NCBI RefSeq assembly: GCF_021869535.1
Contig: NW_026262593.1
Coordinates: forward strand, 56,471,318 to 56,535,317
Direction of reading: 5' to 3'
DNA: 64,000 bases
Source: Mytilus californianus
Lineage: Eukaryota > Mollusca > Bivalvia > Mytilida > Mytilidae
Program-made: the position numbers and the translations under genes
The notes under the pieces: generated by a model
Database searches by the model: none
What the model was told of the DNA's origin: nothing
Seen by the model: only the letters and a program-made list of their open reading frames with translations
In this document: positions 1 to 12,059 of the stretch, piece by piece
Layout of the letters: every line of letters starts with the position of its first letter
Numbering within the stretch: the stretch's first letter is position 1

Positions 1-972
1 TACCCCCTCCCCTTAATATTAGTAGTTTTTAATATTAATAGCTTTCCACCAATTTCCTTAATCGTCACATGCACATTATGAAATAGGACTTGTATATTAA
101 AACCGAACGCATTTTTTCTAATGTTTTTCAGCAATGTATATATTTTAATTTGTTTATAAAGTTTAAGTGTTGTGTGGGATTTATTATTACTGCCAAAAGT
201 TAGCTGAACTATATTAGCATGTAAATGTAAATCGGACAGCAAACCAACGACATATATTTTGTCTATTGTTCAAGCTCGTATGAAGTCTGAACGTGTTTTG
301 CTTATTCTGTATTTTGTTTGCTGTTTAATTTACAGAACCCAAATCTCCTTTCAAAAGCTGAAACAACAGTTTCAGGCACTTCCTTAAAAACTAAATATTG
401 TGCAATACGAAGGTTTGGCGCTGGCAAATACTTTTAACCCCGCCACATGTCTTTCATATTTGTTTTCGTAAATTGTTTTTGTTATAAATTAGGTTGTTTT
501 CTCAATTGAATTGTTTTTCATTTTTAAGACATTAATCTATTAAAACGACTTTACACGTTAGAAATGTAGTTAACAGTATATTTTCATTTTGTCATTTTAC
601 TTTCGACTTAGGAGTTTGAAAGTCGCGTTGGTATTTTTCGCTTTTCATTGTTGTTTTTTTTCTTTTACATGTTTTAATTGCGTTTCTTAATTCTTTCATT
701 GCAATGCATATCGTTGTTTCTCAAACAATATTTCATTTTTGCTTTGTAAAATAACTATACTTCTGAAATCGTACACAAAGTAATTTAGCTTTATTTCAAT
801 ACTTTATTGCAAATATTATTTATATATAAAAGTTGTAAACTATACGTAGTTTTAATAAGCACCAATTTCTCCGTGTTTATCCAAACCTGTGTCAAACTCC
901 CAAGAAGCGTAGCACTCAACATTATGATATTTCTGGTTAAAAAATGTCATTTGATCAATGTTGCAATATAGA
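1..972. other. Non-coding AT-rich flank
   Basis: No open frame with coding character was seen here. The part nearest position 973 is downstream of the minus-strand Ly6 gene and would contain its 3' UTR. Confidence 0.5.
790..808 (-). terminator. Candidate poly(A) signals of the first Ly6-like gene
   Basis: Two AATAAA hexamers read on the minus strand at 790-795 and 803-808, about 165-185 bases past the stop codon at 973. This is a plausible 3' end for the gene; no transcript evidence is available. Confidence 0.4.
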
Positions 973-1235
973 CTATACAATATACTTAAAAATAATTAGA
1001 ACAGAATAAAACAAAACAATTAATGTTTGAGCACGACAGCTATTTCCACAAGCTATCTGAGGTCCATTACAAAAATCTGTTTCACACACAGTGACACAAG
1101 CTACTCTCTTTGAAAAGGCGTCATAGATACATGATGTGTGGTTGCGTGCAGGGTCTAACTCTAAAAACTTCGGGTCATTAAATGAATAGTTGTTAGCACT
1201 GCTGTGACAATCCCGTATATATGCATGTAGTAGTC
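973..1235 (-). CDS. Ly6/uPAR-like protein, last coding exon (gene 1)
   Basis: This is the C-terminal half of a three-finger (Ly6/uPAR, LU) protein. It holds five of the ten framework cysteines, ending in the family hallmark CETDFCNGP, followed by a short linker and a hydrophobic tail (TLIVLFYSVLIIF) typical of a GPI-anchor signal. Such proteins are usually small, secreted and tethered to the outer membrane, where they bind receptors or channels; no specific partner can be named. The acceptor is a TTTCAG at 1236-1241 and the stop is TAG at 973-975. Entry is in phase 1 and joins exactly to exon 2535-2762, giving EEQ-G-LLHAYIRDC. The tail carries two extra cysteines (ACGNSC) that the paralog at 15484 lacks. 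Confidence 0.8.
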
Positions 1236-1377
1236 CTGAAATAGGAAGGCACATAATGTGGAAGCAGACAACAGGAGATAAGCATACGATTAAAATATGA
1301 AATTTATAGTACCAATACTCAAGAAGCTCTCATTTGTAGTTGCTGACAAACATGCGGCAAAAACGTCTTATACTTAT

Positions 1378-1690
1378 CAATATCACAATCTAATATAATA
1401 ATAGATTGGGCGTTGAAAGCCGTTCGGAGACCTTCACTTGTTTACTTCTACGTCTTTTGGTCTTTGGTGGAGAGTTTTCTCATTGTCAATTATATCACAT
1501 CGTCTTTATTTTTTTATATTGAGCATATTATACAGATAAATTTATATCACAATCTAATATAGATTGATCATCGAAGGCCGTACGGTGACCCACGGTAACT
1601 GTTTCTAACTTCTTTGTGTACGTCTTTTGGTCCCTGGTGGAGAGTTGTCTCATAGTCAATTATACCACACCGTCATATTTTTATATTAAG
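1378..1690. repeat. Two direct copies of a dispersed mussel-type repeat
   Basis: A block of about 160 bp appears twice in a row. Each copy has the shared string tatatcacaatctaatata, then a GCCGT-CGG-GACC core and a TGGTGGAGAGTT-TCTCAT core. The same cores recur near 12460, 12640, 12910 and 33350, and inverted near 11330, so this is an interspersed family and not a gene. Confidence 0.65.
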
Positions 1691-2070
1691 CATATACTAG
1701 TTCATTGCAATACAAGAACACTATAATAAATATGGTTGTAGTTGCTCAACGGTATTATCCTGTTGTAGCAATTCCACAATGAAATCATCGACTTTTACTA
1801 CTAGCTTACAAAAAAAAACACAATTAAAAATATATCCGAGACAACAATCCATAAAATTAGATAACTTGAGACCTACCAGCCATTTATAGTTGTAGTTGCT
1901 GAGAAAATGCCACAAAAATGTCTAATATGATTATATGTGCATCGATGTAAAAAGGCTTAGTAAACTTTTGATTGGTGTGTTAACCGTTGCAATGCTTTAA
2001 AAAATACAACATATACTATCGAATTGTCCTTTTTGTACCTTTTTACCAATCTCTTGTTAAATATGAACTG

Positions 2071-2570
2071 AGTAAATACACTACCTTGTTCTTCTATCCT
2101 CTCAATGACACACCTATCATAGTAAACACACTACCTTGTTCTTCTATGCTCTCAATGACACACCTATCATAGTAAATACACTACCTTGTTCTTCTATCCT
2201 CGCAATGACACACCTATCATAGTAAATACACTACCTTGTTCTTCTATCCTCTCAATGACACACCTATCATAGTAAATACACTACCTTGTTCTTCTATCCT
2301 CTCAATGACACACCTATCATAGTAAATACACTACCTTGTTCTTCTATGCTCTCAATGACACACCTATCATAGTAAACACATTACCTTGTTCTTCTATCCT
2401 CTCGATGACACACCTATCATAGTAAATACACTACCTTGTTCTTCTATCCTCTCAATGACACAACTATCATAGTAAATACACTACCTTGTTCTTCTATCCT
2501 CTCAATGACACATCTATCATAGTAAATACACTACCTTGTTCTTCTATCCTCTCAATGACACACCTATCAT
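2071..2570. repeat. 50-bp minisatellite (10 units) built from an exon end and its splice donor
   Basis: Ten head-to-tail units of exactly 50 bp, differing by a few substitutions. The last unit (2521-2570) contains the 3' end of the Ly6 exon and its GT donor, so the other nine repeat the exon-intron boundary inside the intron. On the minus strand each unit reads GAACAAG|GTAGTG, so donors recur every 50 bp from 2535 down to 2085. Reading past the first donor meets TAG within 17 codons. Confidence 0.95.
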
Positions 2571-2762
2571 ATTTTGAGTTCTGACAATTCTTTAGGTATT
2601 GGTATTGTTTCGTCTTTGTGTCGCTATCAGATGTGGGCTGATCTTCTTTCGGCGTCGAGTTTGTTTGATAGAACTCTAAGTTCTCTGCTTCCATGCCAGC
2701 TGTATCTGTTATACAGGAACCAGTTGCAGAACTGTCACCACATTGGTAGCACCATAATGTAT
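2535..2762 (-). CDS. Ly6/uPAR-like protein, first LU-domain exon (gene 1)
   Basis: This is the N-terminal half of the LU domain. It starts DTLWCYQCGDSS, with the CxxC that opens Ly6 domains, and contains five framework cysteines in all, ending KYDRCVIERIEEQG. The acceptor is TTGCAG and the donor G|GTAGTG; the exon is 228 bp (76 codons) and symmetric phase 1-1. Compared with the paralogous exon at 17845 it carries eight extra codons in the loop before the KNC cysteine (a Thr/Asp/Lys-rich stretch). An upstream exon with the start codon and signal peptide must exist at higher coordinates but was not recognised. The donor is embedded in the 50-bp minisatellite, which could disturb splice-site choice. 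Confidence 0.78.
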
Positions 2763-2800
2763 CTGCAATAAAAAAAACCAGTTTAATTTAAAAATATAAA

Positions 2801-3697
2801 TAATTATTACATTGGTAGCATTGAAGTACATTGATTTCCCAGTCAAATAAAAACCGATAATTTCACATGTGAAATAAACGTGGTTATTTCACTCTCTGAC
2901 GTCATACAACAATAGGCGTTGTCAAGACGTCGATAACGTCGGATCAAAACAAATTGTGAATGCGTAGAAAAAAGATATAGTTCCTTACATTTTCTACATT
3001 AATTTCATTAAAAAAAGCCATTTGCCAATGTAATAAAAAGAATAACTAATCAAAGAATTCAAATATCGAAAAATATTCAACTCGTGACCGAACAACACTG
3101 ATAATTAACTCATGCGCTACGCGCATTCGTGAATTAATGTGTTGTTCGGTCACTCGTTGAATATTTTTCTCTATTTGAATTCTTCGATTAGTTATTCTAT
3201 AAATGTATCATATACACATGTACGTATTATTTGTTTTTACTCACTAAATGCAAGTATCGTGAGTTTGATATACATTTACTACGAACTAATATTTATAGAA
3301 TAACTAATCGAAGAATTCAAATAGAGAAAAATATTCAACGAGTGACCGATCAACACATTAATTCACGAATGCGCGTAGCGCATGAGTTAATTATCAGTGT
3401 TGTTCGGTCACGAGTTGAATATTTTTCGATATTTGAATTCTTTGATTAGTTATTCTTTTTATTACATTGGCAAATGGCTTTTTTTAATGAAATTAATGTA
3501 GAAAATGTAAGGAACTATATATGTTTTTTCTACGCATTCACAATATGTTTTGATCCGACGTTATCGACGTCTTGACAACGCCTATTGTTGTATGACGTCA
3601 GAGAGTGAAATAACCACGTTTATTTCACATGTGAAATTATCGGTTTTTATTTAACTGGGAAATCAGTGTAATTCATTGCTACCAATGTAATAATTAT
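2801..3697. repeat. Long foldback element with nested palindromes
   Basis: The arms 2801-3207 and 3293-3697 are near-perfect inverted copies around a spacer of about 85 bp; the outer ends are identical for 20 bp (starting TAATTATTACATTGG). Each arm contains its own imperfect hairpin (about 3047-3200 and 3298-3455) bounded by GAATAACTAATC and GATTAGTTATTC. No coding capacity. It sits about 40 bp upstream of the Ly6 exon acceptor, in the adjoining intron. Confidence 0.9.
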
Positions 3698-3857
3698 TAA
3701 TAATACTTTATCCCAAAAGCAATACAGCTTATAAGATACATACACATACTAATAATATTTTTATATGCACCAGTGATAAGAATGTTTACAAAATATTCTT
3801 GAGCTACACAATATATAAATTTAAAAGTGTACATGAAATAGAATATGATTAATAGCG

Positions 3858-3998
3858 TTATTAACTAGCTATTTCTGTATTGGCCCTGTTGTAAATTCGA
3901 GGTTAGCAGTATTGACCTCGAGACTCGTAGAGTCGAGGGCCGATGCAGCTGATCGAGAATCTATAACAGGTCAAATACAGAAACAGCCAGTTCATAAC
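3858..3998. repeat. Hairpin-type element
   Basis: Inverted arms of about 35 bp (TATTTCTGTATT-GGCC-TGTT and its complement) surround a smaller palindrome, GACCTCGAGACTCGTAGAGTCGAGG. It resembles the short foldback MITEs common in bivalve introns. Confidence 0.65.
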
Positions 3999-6326
3999 AC
4001 TTTTATTAAATGATGGCAATTCTTCAATTAAACCAAGAAACTAACCGTAAAAAAGATATAGGAATTCATATTTGAATATTTTGCAGTTACGATGCATTAT
4101 GAAATTTCTGACTACTAGATATTTGCTATTTCAATTCATTTTATCTAGAAAGTATAAAGTGGCTAGGAATAATAAATGAGACAATTAACCCATTCTTACT
4201 CTTGAATCATCTGCGTTCTGATAATTGATCAACGGAAATTAAACAGTGATAATAATCGAAAGTTTTACTCGAAAAGGCCATTCCAAACCTTACAAAACAC
4301 GGGACATTAATCTAACTTTTTTAATGTTATTCAAAGTTACATGAAATGAAAATGTATCTTATGAATAACGATACGTCCAAAATTATATAAGCGTCAAAAT
4401 TGAAACCGGAAGTGAACGGAAGTGAGCGTCCCGTAATAGCCAATACGACTCAAAAAAATTAAACCGGAAGTGAACGTTCATGTGCAAACTCGGATCTTCC
4501 TTTTGTCGTTTTTTTTTACTGTGAGTTTTTGCACAACTATGAACCTACTTAATTCACTGTTTGCTTTTTTGTATTTACGCATGCCAAATGACCTACTGTT
4601 TCTTTTTTCTTTTCTAGCCTTTTGAGTCACAAACATGTCTACCAATTTTAGAAGAGTTATTCTTCTTTGGTATGTATTTAGAACAGATCTTACTGGGAAA
4701 TTATATTTAATTAGGTAGAGCTGTGGAAAATTTCTCCATATTTAGGTGCCTATTTTTTCTACTTGTTTGTCCTATATTCTGTATTTGTTAACCATTATGT
4801 TCTAATTCTGTAAACCACATCCAGACCCTCAATCATAATCCAAGTAGTCCATCTAGGTGCTGGTCAGAAATTGGTTGGTTAATAAACCAGTTTGCACTAA
4901 CCTCTTCCCTAACCTATCATTACCATATGTTGTAAAAGGAAAACACCTGATATAAAATATCTGTACAGTGCAGAAAGCAGGGGGACAACTTACTTAAAGA
5001 ACGGAAAATAAGAGAAAAAAAAAAACGGTCCTAATATTGAAAAAAAAAACCAATGTGAAACATATACCTCATCAGTATTTCAAATATTACTTTCAAGTAT
5101 CCTAGTGTGGATTAGTTCCTGTCGTGCACTTTTATTTGTACACAATGAACTTTACTTATTTATTTGACCAAATGTTATCAACCAGTATAGCTATTTGTTT
5201 AAAATAGGTCTATTTATACGCTGAACATTATTAAATCTTCATGGAATTTCAAGGAAAAAAAGGTCGTCTTTAAAAAATACTTTACTCGTGTTCTAATGTT
5301 TAGCCAAAATTCCGGAAGTTTATTTCCAACAGTTATTACAAAAACAAAAATACTGATCACCGAGAATTTTTTTTAGATTAGGTAGATAAAAATTCGTCAG
5401 ACTGACATTTACTAGCCTTTTCAATAGTCGTCTGGCGCAAAAGGACGATAACTCAATTTGAGAATTTAATATTTTCGGAGACGGTCAACTTCCGGAATTG
5501 CTTGCTTTATCATCACTGTTTTTTCTTTGGCCGTCGATGACGACACTATTGCTGCATTCTTTGACAATAAGGTATATTTAACAAGACATAATTATCAATG
5601 TATTATCGTGGTATCAATATAAATTAGCAATGTTAGATACCTGAATTAATTGTTATTTTGGCAAGGACAATTCATCACTTCTCCTGAAAACATGATTTTG
5701 TACAAGTTCAGTTATTGGCATCTCCAGGCAGCAAAGCAGATCAATTTCCTGATGATTTTTACTACGGCATTCTGATTTTTATTAATTGCTACATATTACC
5801 GCTTTTTTTAATCAATTTTTGTTTATATTATCAACAAATAAGAGTAACATACTAAGTCGAGTTGTCGTTCGTAGTGTATAGTTTGTTCCAAACCAGTGTT
5901 TGTTTCTGGTTCAGGTTGGCAGTTGTTTATTAACAATAAAGTTGTTGCAACTAAAATACATGTTGTCTTCAGTGTACGTGTGTGTTTTTTTTCTAATTAG
6001 TAATTTTTTTTTTAAATCCACAAAGATTACATAGCAAATACATATTAAGGGTTTTTATTAAAGTCTAATTTGCGGTTCCAAAGTACGGAACTAATTATAA
6101 AACATGGGTAAGCAAACTAAATACCTAGAAGATGTTTTAAGAAAATAGAATATAATTGATGAGATACCTCCGCATGTAACAAGATTTATCTCTCCTGTGA
6201 TTAAAACACATTGAGATTGAGATTGAGATTGAATTGTCTCCCTTTGATAACAGCCAGTACCAAAGCACAGTTATTTTTTTGTGATTTTTTATTGATTAAC
6301 AATAGTTAAATAAAAGAAAAAGGATA
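3999..6326. other. Gene-free AT-rich stretch
   Basis: Nothing coding was recognised. Short A and T runs and an inverted TTCCGGAA motif pair (about 5308 and 5490) are the only visible structure. An exon-like ATG with a following donor at 4634-4669 was considered and not accepted. Confidence 0.4.
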
Positions 6327-6533
6327 CTGTAAATTCAGAAATTATTGCGAGGTTTTTATTAATGCGAATAATGCGACTTGCTGAGTATCGCAATAATAAG
6401 GACTCGCATTCTGAAATCTGATGCAAATATCTGTATGGAGATGTTTCTGAAATCGCAATAATTAATCTTGCATTTTTGTTGATTTCTCAAAAATCGCAAT
6501 AATAAATGCACGCAATAATTTCTGAATTTACAG
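6327..6533. mobile_element. TA-flanked MITE (207 bp)
   Basis: Terminal inverted repeats CTGTAAATTCAGAAATTATT and its complement lie at the two ends, each abutting a TA (6325-6326 and 6534-6535), the target duplication of Tc1/mariner elements. The interior repeats ATCGCAATAAT motifs and has no open frame. Confidence 0.8.
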
Positions 6534-8120
6534 TAATACTTTCAATTTCGAGGTCTCACAAAAGCTTTTTTACCTGTTATTCTAATTTTACATTAAAAAC
6601 CCAAATTTAGATGAAAAGGCTACATTTACGTAATAGTATAAATTGAAACGTTAATTCAGTACTCATCAAGTCAATGATTTTTTTTAAAGATTTTATTGAC
6701 TTAATTTCCCTCCCCCCCCCAAAAAAAAAAAAAAAAAAAAAAAACATAAACAAAACCGTTAATCATTAAGAAATCACAAAATACTAACTGGAGAATCATG
6801 CTATATATAGCTTTTTTGACAACAGCGCCATTTTATTGACCTAATTCATCATGGAGTTTTACATAAAATACTCTGAATACAAAGTATCCCTTTTTCATGA
6901 GTTTTCGCAATATTCCCGTAACGTTATTTTACCTGCTTGTCTAAGGTCAGACGTTAGGAATCGAAAATTTACCCATATTAGGTGGAAAATACTATAATTC
7001 AACTGCAAAACAAGCAGAATATATTAGATTATCTGTAAAACAAACCCGAATGATAAACGAAACCTATGAACATAAGAGAAAAAATCCACAACCGACAAAA
7101 TACCACCATTGTTTTCCTTCCTTCTAGATTGAGGTATGAGTGATCGATTTAAACAATAATAAATCGGAGAGATAAGATTGTTTAAATAAAGATATCGACT
7201 GTTTACCTTTTATTACACTTGCAAGTTTATAACATGTATTTATTGAATTTTCAAGTGGTTAAATATTTTAATAAATGTTTGATAGAATAATAGTGTCTCT
7301 TCTCATGTATCGTCATTCTTCATAAGACATTTATGACGAACTTGTGATTTGAAGTACATAGAAGTACATGTACATGCATATTATTATCATCGTATCTATT
7401 GATATGTAAATAAAGTTATTTATGTATATATTATTTACAATTTCCCCAAATGTGTACACTTTAAGTATGTTAAGAGGGTTTTAATTTATTTGTATGTTTT
7501 CTCCTTATTTTGTTTTTATTTTCTTTATGTTTTAGTTACTATCAAGAGACGCATTCGAAAAGTTAGGTAAAGGCTTTTAAAATCATTTATATTAATATCG
7601 ATTTAAAAAAATAAGAAGTTCAAATGAAGTGGACCTTTTCCCTGTTTTTCGGAGATTTTATGATAAAAATCCCCTTGTTTTTGACCCAAAACAGTAATTG
7701 TTGGTCTTGAAATTTTGTCAGTTTCCGTAAACAATCATGTTTGTTATCTTTAAAAAAGAGTTACATTTGATCCGGTTTCCTGTTTTCTGAGATTTTAAGA
7801 TAATAATCTTAGTTTTAACATCAAAATACTTATTTCTGGTCATCAATTTTTCAGTTTCCTTATACAATCATATTTGTGATGTTTTACATAGAATTATATT
7901 GTAATTAAATATGTTGCTCCATTAGTAACATAAATATTAAAATTTCCCAGTCTTCATTGATTTTTTTTTTATCATTTCAGTGGCTCAATTTTCAGTTGTG
8001 GTACATTTTTAACGATTTTATGTTAAAGAAAATATTTTTTTTTCAAATAAAAAAAGGTGGCGTACGCTCTCTGCGTCAAGACCTGAATCCGCATCTGTCT
8101 TATTTCTCGTCTTTTATTTA
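6534..8120. other. Gene-free stretch with homopolymer tract
   Basis: Contains a C9/A-rich tract at about 6710-6745, which could cause slippage or assembly error, and no convincing coding sequence. Confidence 0.4.
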
Positions 8121-8285
8121 AGAATTGAGTGCTTCTTTTTGTAAATTCATTGGGGTGTAAAAGCGTTGACCGAAGTACATTTTGTATGAAGCGCGGAAGC
8201 GCTTCATTCTAAAAATGTACGTACGGTCAACGCTTTTACAACCCTATGAAATTACTAAAAGAAGCATTCAATACTTATAATTACA
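8121..8285. repeat. Short foldback MITE
   Basis: Arms of about 75 bp pair end to end; the core is GAAGCGCGGAAGCGCTTC flanked by AAGCGTTGACC and GGTCAACGCTT. A related core (GAAGTGCGAAAGCGC) occurs near 58900, so the family is dispersed. Confidence 0.75.
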
Positions 8286-9030
8286 TTTTTTCGCTATGAT
8301 CATGAAAACACGATTACTATCAAGTTTTTCTTTTATTTACCTGTGCACTTTATTGTGGAAACGTGTGCCATTATGTATGTTTCAATTCATGCAATCTATA
8401 CTATTAAATGAGAAGACCTCATTTTGTGTGTCGCTTCTCTTCCTTCCACATTAAATCAATCATCATACTTTTATGTCCTATAGGTATCATGCATAGTCGC
8501 ATTTGTCATCCTCACTTATAAATATTTCGTTTGGTTTTTTTTGAAAAACGAAAATAAAGACGTCCGGATATTGTTTCCGTCCTCGGACTGACTTTTAAGT
8601 CAAAGATAAGACTTCCGTTTAGGACTAAACTTACACATTATTTTCATAGGTACAAGGGGACAGGACAATTATTTTCGCGTTTTTCTGTATACTATGAACA
8701 AACATACATGTATACTATATAAGTTCAGTGTATTTGCTATTTGCTATCAATTCCAAGTTTAATTCCATGGATTGATAATAAATACCAAATAAACTGTATT
8801 TATATAGTATATGTTATTATGTATGTTCATAGTGTACAGAAAAAAAAAAACGCTAATATAATTGAAATTAACAGAAAACAAAACAAAAATCACGGACTTT
8901 GGAAAAAGGGGGATGGCTACAAAAATTGTACTGTCCCCAAGTACCTTTTACTTTTGATAACTTTCCTGAAATACTCCAGTCATAAAATCTTTTACAAAAA
9001 TTCACCCTACAACAGTTTACATACCACCAA
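8286..9030. other. Gene-free stretch
   Basis: AT-rich, without a recognisable domain or element. An open frame starting at 8741 runs on into the adjacent transposon end and is judged spurious. Confidence 0.4.
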
Positions 9031-10588
9031 CAGGGGCGTAGCTACCTTCTTAATGAAGTGGAGTCACAAACTAAAGGGCGAGGGGTCTGGGGACCAGGGG
9101 GGAAAGCCCCCCGGAAACTCCGCATATATAGCGTTTTAAAACAATCACAACCGTAATAAAACTTGTACATTTTTGTTGTGGTTTTTTTATGGTCATCTAT
9201 TTGTTTAACTTCGAGTCGAATGAAGACTAAACATTGTCGTTTGCGTTTTTTATACGCCGTGAGAGCTTTTAAAATCACAGAGATTTGTTCCATATGCTAG
9301 TATTTGTATTGAGCAAAGTAGATGTATAAAAAACAAAAAATAAACATAAACACAATACTATATGTGGAGTTTCTAATAGCATAAACATCATTGGATAACA
9401 AATACTTGGTGGACACATTCTCCAATATTCTCCAATATTTTGCTTAACATATGTATTTAGATTTTTAAAACATTTGTGGATAAACTCTACAAGAGAGAGA
9501 TAGGAATTTCTAATTTTACGCAGTTAGGAATTCTCGAAGTTGAAATTAATGAACATTTTCAGAGGGAATGGTACTTTAAATTGATCACGATCTTTTTCAT
9601 GATCTGCGTTTGTTAATTAACAAATACTTATACATTCGACCAGTTGTATGGCAATATCTAGATGATAACAGTGAAGATACGTGTATTAAAAGTTTGGTGT
9701 ATCTTTCAAAAAAAAATCAGCAGCTTAGTGTCCGACTCGGTCAGAGAATTCATTATTAAATCGAATGACTACATGTAAATAGTCCAGTAACACGAGTTAG
9801 AATTAACAATTTATTTAATTGCCTTTACAATCAACCATTCGTATTGCCGGTCCATATAGAAACGAATTCGAATTATCGAATCTATATACAAGATGTTTTT
9901 TTTTGTAAAATAAATAAAAACGTAATACATGTACTTGAAAATGTGTACTTTTTTTTTATAACAGCAGTTCCAGCTTCTCATCTGCTAGTATACGGAAACT
10001 ATTGATTCTTTGAATGGTTATTAATGTCCGGTGACAAATATTACACGACACCAGGACGAGAATCCGTTGATGTGATGTGAAAATAAACTATTCGTGTTGT
10101 CAAGACCTACATACTTAGTAAATTTTGAACTAGTTCACAAGGTAACACTCATTATTCCCGGATCAATACGAGTTGAAGAGTCTTCGTTCTAGTAAGATGA
10201 TTGCTTTGAGGCGAAGCGGAAAATAATAATGTTCAAGTTTTTTTGTTAACCCTAAAGGGATTATGCCCCCCCCCCCCCCCTCAAGGCGAGTATACGTTAT
10301 GGTGGTGGTACCGACAACTATGTAGCTAGTATTTTCTAAACAATGCCCGTTATACAAAAAGTTCCGCTAAGTTTACACCAGTTGTATGTATACATGTCTT
10401 ACAAGATTAAAAATTTCGCTGCATGTGTATTCCTCTTGCTTTTATTCTTGGGGTAGTTTTTAAAATGCATACATAGAAAGACCAATTCCTATATGTTAAC
10501 TTTGTCCCTCTCTCTCTCTCTGTTTTTTTTTTTGGTGAAAACGACGTGGATGCACGTGCTGTCGTGCCTCCGGGTAGCTACGCCCCTG
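9031..10588. mobile_element. Non-autonomous hAT-like transposon (1558 bp)
   Basis: The 16-bp terminal inverted repeat CAGGGGCGTAGCTACC lies at both ends. Immediate flanks are ACCACCAA (9023-9030) and ACCAACAA (10589-10596), an 8-bp target duplication with one mismatch, as expected for hAT elements. The interior has no transposase-like frame, so it would depend on an enzyme supplied from elsewhere. It includes a pure C run at about 10266-10280 and a TC microsatellite at about 10507-10521. Confidence 0.82.
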
Positions 10589-11289
10589 ACCAACAACGCT
10601 CTAAATGCCCGCGATTTCGCGGGTGTGTTCTAGTTCATTTTGAAATGAAGAATGACGCGAGATTGCTGTTAGCCAATCAAAATAACGTATAATAATGAAA
10701 CATACATCTAATGTAATTATTTGTGTTTGTGAAATACATCATGTTATCAAACACTATCTTAGAGGGCATCGATGGGGTTTCCATAATGGAGAATAATGGG
10801 CAAAAAATGCTAAATTATTGGTTAAAAAAGTAGTAGAAAAAGATACTAAGGCAAACAAAAAAAAACAAAGAAAAAAATAATGGGGTTCTAAAATAGACAA
10901 CTGAAATAAAGAAAAAATAGTCAAAATAAACAAAGAATAGAGAACAATTATCTGAAAAATGAAAGAATAGATAAATGAGGGACCCCCAGCCAGACCTTCA
11001 TTTCACGTGGGAAATCGTTTGATCATTTACAAACTATTTTCAAAACTTGTTGAATATTATCAGGAAAAAAATAATTTTCAACTATAATTTTCAAACTAGG
11101 TTCGATTGACAACCGTACATGTAGTTTAATGTAAAACAATAGTTGTCATTAAAGATCTGTCTATCACATGCGATATCGACCTAGTGATATACAAAGGAAA
11201 AGGACACGCTATTAATTGATTGCATTCGATGCTCTTTCCTTGGTTTAACTTCAGAAGGAACGATCAAAGCCAAGGAAGTAAAAGTATCG
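10589..11289. other. Gene-free stretch
   Basis: Starts with a small GC-rich palindrome (CCCGCGATTTCGCGGG, 10608-10623), followed by A-rich low-complexity sequence at about 10800-10980. No coding signal. Confidence 0.4.
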
Positions 11290-11640
11290 AAACACATGAA
11301 GTAGATATAGGAAGATGTGGTATGAGTGCCAATGAGACAACTCTCCATCCAAGTTACAATTTATAAAAGTAAACCATTATAGGTCAAGGTACGGCCTTCA
11401 ACACGGAGCATTCGCTCACACCGAACAGCAAGCTATAAAGGGCCCCAAAAAATTACTAGTGTAAAACCATTCAAACGGAAAAACCAACGGTCTAATCTAT
11501 ATAAAAAACGAGAAACGAGAAACACGTATGAACTACATAAACAGACGACAGCTACTGTAATCAGATTCCTGACTTAGGACATGTGCAAACATTTGCAGCG
11601 GGATTAAACGTTTTAATGGTACCAAACCTTAGCTATATAC
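11290..11640 (+). repeat. Dispersed mussel-type repeat
   Basis: Carries the diagnostic strings GCCAATGAGACAACTCTCCA, ACGGCCTTCAACA and CAAACGG-AAAACCAACGG, which recur in the window (for example 33775-33955) and inverted near 1400-1690, 12460 and 12640. I recall this family as very abundant in Mytilus sequence. Non-coding. Confidence 0.7.
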
Positions 11641-12059
11641 CATAGGGACTTTAAGATAGTTACCAAATTAATATAAGTTCAACTTTGCCTGAGAGAGTTG
11701 GTACAATTGAATTCTGACACGCAAAGTACACAGAAGACACAATTAGTACTAGCTATCATTACCTATCGTTTTATCTAAGGATACATATGAATTTTCATAG
11801 GTATTTTATACCGTTTTCTGAACTGACCATACGCTTTTATCTAGACAAGCTATGCATTTGAGGTAATATTATCTTTATTATATAGATTTATGATATGTTA
11901 CACTTCAGAAGTATTTGAAATTTAATGTCCACCCCATCTATACGTCATTCTATATCACTTCTGTTGATTCTTACAGACGAGACTTTATCTTTGTAAACAG
12001 TTCATTGTGAGGTTAAGCAATAAACAACTACAATGTATACATAATATTAAAGACCAAAT

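Noticed and set aside
2071-2570. Regular 50-bp direct repeats suggestive of a CRISPR array
   Set aside because: No unique spacers, eukaryotic context, and the unit is a duplicated exon-intron boundary. The same reasoning excludes the 42-, 59- and 60-bp arrays.
4600-4670. Exon-like ATG (MSTNFRRVILLW) with an acceptor-like TTTTCTAG before it and GTATGT after it, plus strand
   Set aside because: Only 12 codons, no partner exon found and no recognisable homology; too little to support a gene.
8741-9139. 132-codon plus-strand open frame
   Set aside because: Low-complexity Asn/Lys/Ile-rich composition, and it runs into the terminal repeat of the hAT-like element; no domain.
10505-10600. GC-richer sequence near a TC tract as a possible promoter
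   Set aside because: It is the right end of the hAT-like element and no gene starts nearby.
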